Below, piece after piece: positions 58,618 through 64,000 of a DNA stretch of 64,000 nucleotides. Under the pieces are notes generated by a model. The model searched no databases. It had not been told where the DNA came from and saw only the letters and a program-made list of their open reading frames with translations. The stretch is from assembly GCA_034509735.1 (NCBI GenBank), contig JACGWO010000002.1:50031115-50095114 (forward strand), read 5' to 3'. The translations under genes were made by a program, and so were the position numbers. The stretch's first letter is position 1. Every line of letters begins with the position of its first letter. This DNA is from Sesamum alatum (Eukaryota; Streptophyta; Magnoliopsida; Lamiales; Pedaliaceae).

Positions 58618-59131
58618 CTGAGCTGAATACACATGCCAAAGAAAGAACAATTACCCCCCAATTAACTATAAATATGAAACTTCATTACACATTTTGCAAG
58701 AATGCTGATAAGGAAATGAATTCAGTATTTAGGACACGCACGCACACACATACGAGTACAGTTTTTGTTCTCTCTCTTCTTGTGTGTGTGTGTGTGTAAA
58801 GATCACTCCCAATCAACTTACGGACACTTTACAGATTATGTTAGCATTGAAATTACATCTATCAATTCAGCTATTCCGGCCGCATACATCAACTTCATTT
58901 CATCCCTCCTAAACAATATACAATACAATAGCTTATTCCCATGAATTAGGTTGGCAATGGGTAACAAATAGTAGCAGTGAATTTTCACCTTTCATTCAGG
59001 GAAATAGCACCACAATGAAAAGAACAGTAGACTAGCATTAATTCAAACCTGCACTACAATAGGATAACAGTCCTAATGATAAACTAACCTAATCGAAACA
59101 CACAACAAAGGTTCTGAACAAAAAAACATAC
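58618..59131 (-). other. Probable 5'-UTR intron of GONST3
   Basis: A strong donor (AATAG|GTATGT at 59132/59131, minus strand) and the acceptor just before the ATG frame an intron of about 514 bp, containing a (GT)n run at 58781-58797. The 5' UTR exon would extend from 59132 upward, to about 59340. Confidence 0.5.
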
Positions 59132-59379
59132 CTATTACAACGAATATCCGATGCGACGCGCCGCCGCCTGCGGATTTTTCGGTTTCCCCGACCGCCTGAG
59201 ATCGCTCCGATTACGGTCTCGCTATGGATTTGCAGGTAGAGTGAAAATGTACCGCCGCAGAGAGCAGTGTCGGTGAAGCAGAAATTTTTCTCTGCGGTTG
59301 GAAGAGTTGGCAATTGGATCTCGTGAAAGCGTGTTCTTACTTTTGGATCTGGTTTATTACCATTAACCCGAACCCGCAT

Positions 59380-60290
59380 GTATCAAACGGGTTGACAAAA
59401 TTTCTCTATTTTTTCTCACTTTATATCTCTATTTAAGCTCTAGTAATTTTTTTAATTTATTATGATTCATAAAAAATTAAATTTATACATATTTCTCGCT
59501 GTGTGGAATGTACAACATCCATGAAAATCCAGTTTGGGAACACTATAATTTATTATGAGATAATTGACTTCGAAATAATTGAATTTTAAATAAAATGATT
59601 ACGGTGTTTGTATTATAATTTCATAATAACTTACATAAATTCATAACCTAACATCATTTTTAAGGTTAATCACCGGGTTAGAAAAATATTTAGTAGGGCA
59701 TAATGGGTTTTGTACTCAAGCTATTTTTCTTGTGTAAATCATTTATTCTTATATTTAGAAAATTTGTTATTGGTTAATTAATTTTTAATAAATATAAGTT
59801 TTTACGATTTATGTGGTTAATTCATACTTTATAGTAATAATTTGATTAAATATAAACTAAATAATGACGAACCCCATTGTTTCGAAAACAATATTATCTA
59901 TACTAATTGTAAAAAAAAAAATCTTTTTTCGTATCAATTTTGAATAGTCAAATTTATCCTTTAATTTATTTTTTCACTTAAAAAAAATGATCAGAATAGT
60001 AATTTCAATGTATTTTAATAATACCCAAACTCTGTTCATACAAGATTGAGTTACAAATCATTTGTGCAAGTGTAACATAAGAAGCAGTACAAGTTAAGAG
60101 ATCAATGAACTATTACTCTATCAAACTGTGACCTGAAATCTAATGAAGAAAATTTAATAGCTTCAAACATTTATCATTATTACGCTTATCTTTTCCTGTA
60201 AACGAGGATCAAAAACCTCCTCCATCACCTCCGGCAGAAATTTCAGCCGGTCGATCAAGAAACCGTATGGTTTCAACAACCCGCCAAGTT
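59380..60290. other. Intergenic DNA
   Basis: AT-rich. A TCTATACTAATTG word at 59897 resembles a Helitron 5' end, but no matching 3' end is seen. It includes the 3' flank of the F-box gene. Confidence 0.45.
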
Positions 60291-62489
60291 CTAGGAGCCC
60301 GGCAAAGATTTCCAGTCGCACGACTTCTTGAATAACTTACTGCCCCTCTTTCCCATGCCGGTTCCTGCAAGAGTGGCTGAGAGACGAGATCTTGTATCCG
60401 GCTCCCATTTCAAGTCTTTAAGAGCCGAAAACACACTAGAAAGTGCAGGACTGATTTCATCGTCGTTTATGTTGTTGCACGATTTCACTCTGAGGCTCTG
60501 AAGCTTGCTCCAAGAAACAAGTACCGACGCCAGGCCGCGTGTTGTCAGCAACGAGCACCCTTCTAAAGATAGAGACCTTACTCTTCTGTAGGTAAATTGC
60601 CATAACATATGTAAATTAGATCTACATATCATCAGTTAACAGAAAATCCCACAACATAATTTCCAGTACTTATTCTTGATTACATCAGTAACATGTTACT
60701 CCAAACATGAACATTACAGTCATAGTCACTAATGTTTCCATGGTTCAAGGGTTATTATTGCCTTAATATGGATAAGTGACCAACATCTTACGCGGCTTGT
60801 AACAGTATACGTGTTAAAGTTCTAGGCTGAAAATCAAGAGGCCGTTCTCCGTTGGCGTTGTTTTTGTATTAGGGTCATAATAAGCTTTGGTATCTGCTTT
60901 GTACTCTCTTAGTACCTCTTTCTGATATAGTGAAAGTCTCTCCTCACCAGTGGGCATAGCCTGCTTTTGTTTTTCGGGTGAACTATGTAAATCTTGTGTT
61001 TCTCTCTAAATTTATGATCTTAATTCTTGCTTGAATCTAACAAAATCGCACTCAGTGGTGTTTCAAGTCGTCTCCCTGCTTCAATTCCCTTCGTGTTGCT
61101 TAGCCGTTTTACCCTCAGAAAAGAAAATAACTACACGACTCTAGCAATTCAAGGCAATACCATTCATGATCGATGGAGACACTTAAAACGAAATGAAAGA
61201 TGCACGAAACTCAAGCAAATGTTTGGTAACGTATCGATATGACAGCATAAATGACGATGAAACTAGAAGAGTTAGACAATCCGGTACCTGAGAACACTTG
61301 CAGTGCTGAACATATCATCAGTAAGACCCCAGCAATTCTGCAAAACTAACTCCCTCACATTTCGGCAGACGTGAAACAATGCACTCAAACTCCTATTATC
61401 CCTCAACTGACACTTCTCCAAATGTAAGCTTTCGACAGCCGGACAAGATCCCAACTCCTCATCCAGTCGAGAAGTTCCATCCATCCTCTTACATGACGTA
61501 AACCTTAACGTCTTCAAGTTATCACAGTACGAAAGAGCCAACAACCAACCATCCTCCATTTTGTGGTTGCAAAGCGTCAACTCCTCAAGCATTTGACAGC
61601 ACTGGCCTATAGCCCTAATCCCCTGATAACTCCCTTTACATCCACTCAATTCAAGTTTAACTAATCTCTTACATCCCTGAGCTAAAATAGTCAATCCAAC
61701 ATCTGAAACCAATGAGCCATAAACCCCATCAACAATCCCACTCAACTTCAAAATCTGTAAATTCTTGCAGGCTGCAATTCCACTCAAAACCTGATCATTG
61801 CACATATGCAGCTCCAGTTCTTGCAACGTGGGACACTCCTCAGCCACACTCAGAAGCCCCATTTCACTAGCATTGATCACCACTAACTTCCTCAAATTCG
61901 GAAACCCACCAGCTAAAACCCTCAAACCCTTGTCAATTTCATCAGCATTCAACACAAAATTCTCATTAAAAAACCAGTCTTTAGACTCAACCTCAGACCC
62001 AACATGAAAAGAGACAATCTTGTTAGTGCAAGAGATACCTGAATTCCGGGGGGAAACCAAGCACCCATTAATCAAATCAACATGAACAAGATTAGGAAAC
62101 CTCAGAAACAATCTACCCGAAATCAGAAAATCCCAATCAAGAACCCTTATGGACCTCACAAGCCTGCCTTGTAGATTGAGCCACCGTTTGGAAACAAGAA
62201 AATTGGCATTCCTCTGAGGTTTTGGGAGTTTCGACAGAATCTTGAGCAAGATTTCATCTGAAAGAAGGGTAGTTTTATCCGAAACAAGATTCGTGAGAGT
62301 GAAATCTTGGATTTTGCCGGTGGGCTGTTGGGCAACAACAGAGAGAGCTATTCTTTCTGTTTGATTCACGGGCTGCTTTTGTTTATGAGTTGAAGAGTGG
62401 AGGCGCATTGTGAAGAGAACATTGTTCAAAGCTTTCTTGTTCTTGAACCACAACGAGTTTTTGTTCTCTTTCTCAGGTGAAAACGCCAT
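60291..62489 (-). CDS. F-box/LRR protein
   Basis: Two exons on the minus strand: 62489-61288 (1202 bp) and 60585-60291 (295 bp), intron 702 bp, 498 aa. An F-box-like segment lies near residues 73-105 ([20 protein letters not shown] then [14 protein letters not shown]), which would dock to the ASK/SKP1 adaptor of an SCF ubiquitin ligase. From about residue 125 come leucine-rich repeats of the C-containing type ([71 protein letters not shown]), used to bind a substrate. The C-terminus is basic ([21 protein letters not shown]). It resembles Arabidopsis F-box proteins of the At5g51370/At5g51380 group. The substrate is unknown. Confidence 0.9.
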
Positions 62490-64000
62490 TCTTTTCAGCT
62501 TCCAAGAACATACCCTTTCTTTCCCCTGTTTCTTAGTATTCTCTGCTCCAATCTCCTCCGAAACGACAACCCTTTTCTCCTTTTATCTCACATTTCTTGA
62601 ATAACTGAAAGATTCAAGCTTTTCACCGACTGCTTGCAAGAATTGAAGTTGGGGATTTTCAGGTAATGACGCTTCAATTTCCGTTGGCAACGTTGTATGA
62701 ATGTGGGGAACGGTCTATTCTGGGAAATTGTTGTTGAAGCAGCAATTTTTGTTAGTATACGAGAATTTGAATTGCGCACTCGGCATTTGTCGGGCCCTTT
62801 CTCCCACAGTCCCACTTGAAGCTCAAACGTGAACCCCATACAGTATATCTCTTTGTCAACTTGGGATTTTTTTTTATATATAATCAAATTTATATAAATA
62901 ATTTCCTATTTTATTACTTGAATTTTCTTTCTCTTTCCTTCTTGAGATGAGGGAATTGGTCTGACAAAGTCGTTGGATCGATCGAATTTTTTATTACAAA
63001 TTTACATAATATATATATTGTCCGAATTAAATCAACATTTTTAATTTCGTGTTTAATTACACATTACTTATATCTCTTATAAAATTATAGTTGCATTCAT
63101 CGACGGAGTGCTAGTATGATGTACCAAGAAGGTATTTATGAAAATTTTCTTTAAAAAAAATGGTGTATTTGTAATTTTATAAAAAATAGGAGGTGTCTGT
63201 GTAATTAAACTTAACCTGAGGAATCACAATGTAATTTATTCATATATATTTTAAAATACATAATATTATGTAAAATTCATATGTATAATATATATTAAAT
63301 AAAATACAAGATATAATAATATAAATTTGAAATAAAAAAAAATTCCAATCTGGGGTGGCGTAGTTATGACAATTCAAATTACACACTTAAAACTTGTTGT
63401 GATTTGTCCTATTTTGGGTATCAGATGTGAAAACATATATAGTTATGCATATATTTATGAATTATGCCCCACCACTTAGATAGCCGTTTCAAATATTTGA
63501 CCTTGTCTTTTTTTTTTCCTCTTAAATAATTTGTTTAAAGGAGAGAAAAGGGAAAAGTGTTTTTAATTTATTTCGCACACTTATAAAATTTGGCAAAATA
63601 ACAAAAATAGGCAGTTGAGGGGCACACGACGATACTCGAATAAAAGAAAATTTCAAATAATTTAAGTCATTAAATAAATATATTTTTGTTGGAACTAAAT
63701 ACAACATTCAAAATAATAGAGGGGATTAACATGTCAAACGATACTTTTAATAGAAAATAGGATTTATTATATTTTTCTTAATATTTCAATAACATTAGAT
63801 TATTCCCATATATTTTAGAGTTGGCTTAATTAAGGGAACCTGATTATGAATCAATTTATTAATTGAAAAATCTTTTCTAGTGCATATTATACCTGAATTA
63901 TTGTAATTACTTTCCTTGAAGAATATAAGAAATTAATACTTGTCAAATCAAGATTAGTATAGAAATTGGGCCATCCATGTAATTTTCATGGGCTTTTAAC
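62490..64000. other. Upstream flank of the F-box gene and AT-rich DNA
   Basis: About 62490-62860 is the presumed promoter/leader. At 63100-63240 the words GGTGTATTTGTAATTTTAT, GGAGGTGTCTGTGTAATT and AACCTGAGGAATCACAATG resemble one arm of the 16874-type MITE, i.e. a truncated copy. No gene is supported. Confidence 0.45.

Noticed and set aside
58618..58650. Upstream in-frame start adding MFFLWHVYSAQ to GONST3
   Set aside because: A splice acceptor precedes MSNDVEN, and family members begin at that Met.
62588..62887. A 99-codon minus-strand frame upstream of the F-box gene
   Set aside because: No domain, and it sits in the presumed promoter/leader.

Overview
The window is nuclear DNA of a flowering plant, most likely an asterid eudicot (the order is a guess; nothing here is decisive). 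It is AT-rich and carries intron-rich genes with GT-AG borders, poly(A)-tailed SINEs, many MITEs and short Helitrons. Protein families such as SKS multicopper-oxidase-like proteins, vacuolar invertases with a 9-bp mini-exon, GONST3 and GLV/RGF peptides are all plant families. I rebuilt exons by hand from splice borders and checked that reading frames and total lengths close.

Layout. 1-2.7 kb: repeats (a CACTA-type MITE and a GGGTTGG-rich inverted repeat). 2.8-6.4 kb (-): a nine-exon SKU5/SKS gene. 6.4-12.6 kb: AT-rich DNA with nested Helitron-like elements. 12.7-16.1 kb (-) and 21.0-26.4 kb (-): two tandem vacuolar acid invertase genes, each with seven exons of near-identical size, separated by a single-exon gene for a small plant protein with a C-terminal membrane segment (19.7-20.3 kb, -). 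28.8-31.05 kb (-): a secreted GOLVEN/RGF/CLEL peptide locus. It has one well-supported gene (signal-peptide exon plus peptide exon) and a second peptide exon downstream that is in phase with the same signal-peptide exon. 31.9-36.6 kb: transposon-rich (Mutator-like element with 9-bp target duplication, long-TIR element containing a Helitron). 37.9-39.6 kb (-): glycerol-3-phosphate transporter. 40.5-42.1 kb: a MITE split by a SINE, and an LTR-like fragment. 43.1-44.3 kb (-): mitochondrial small heat-shock protein with TATA box and heat-shock element. 46.1-46.6 kb: MITE. 48.3-51.8 kb (-): LUC7-like U1 snRNP protein with a GC-AG intron. 54.2-56.5 kb (+): PLAC8/cell-number-regulator protein. 57.5-58.6 kb (-): GONST3-type nucleotide-sugar transporter. 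60.3-62.5 kb (-): F-box/LRR protein.

The genes do not form one pathway. The invertase pair is a tandem duplication: exon sizes are conserved, whereas intron 2, promoter motifs and a few residues differ. The most interesting items are the GLV peptide locus with two possible terminal peptide exons, the invertase pair with an Ile in the WEC(V/P)D motif, the GC donor and 3'-UTR splicing signals in the LUC7 gene, and a family of MITEs with 9-bp target duplications, one of which holds a SINE.
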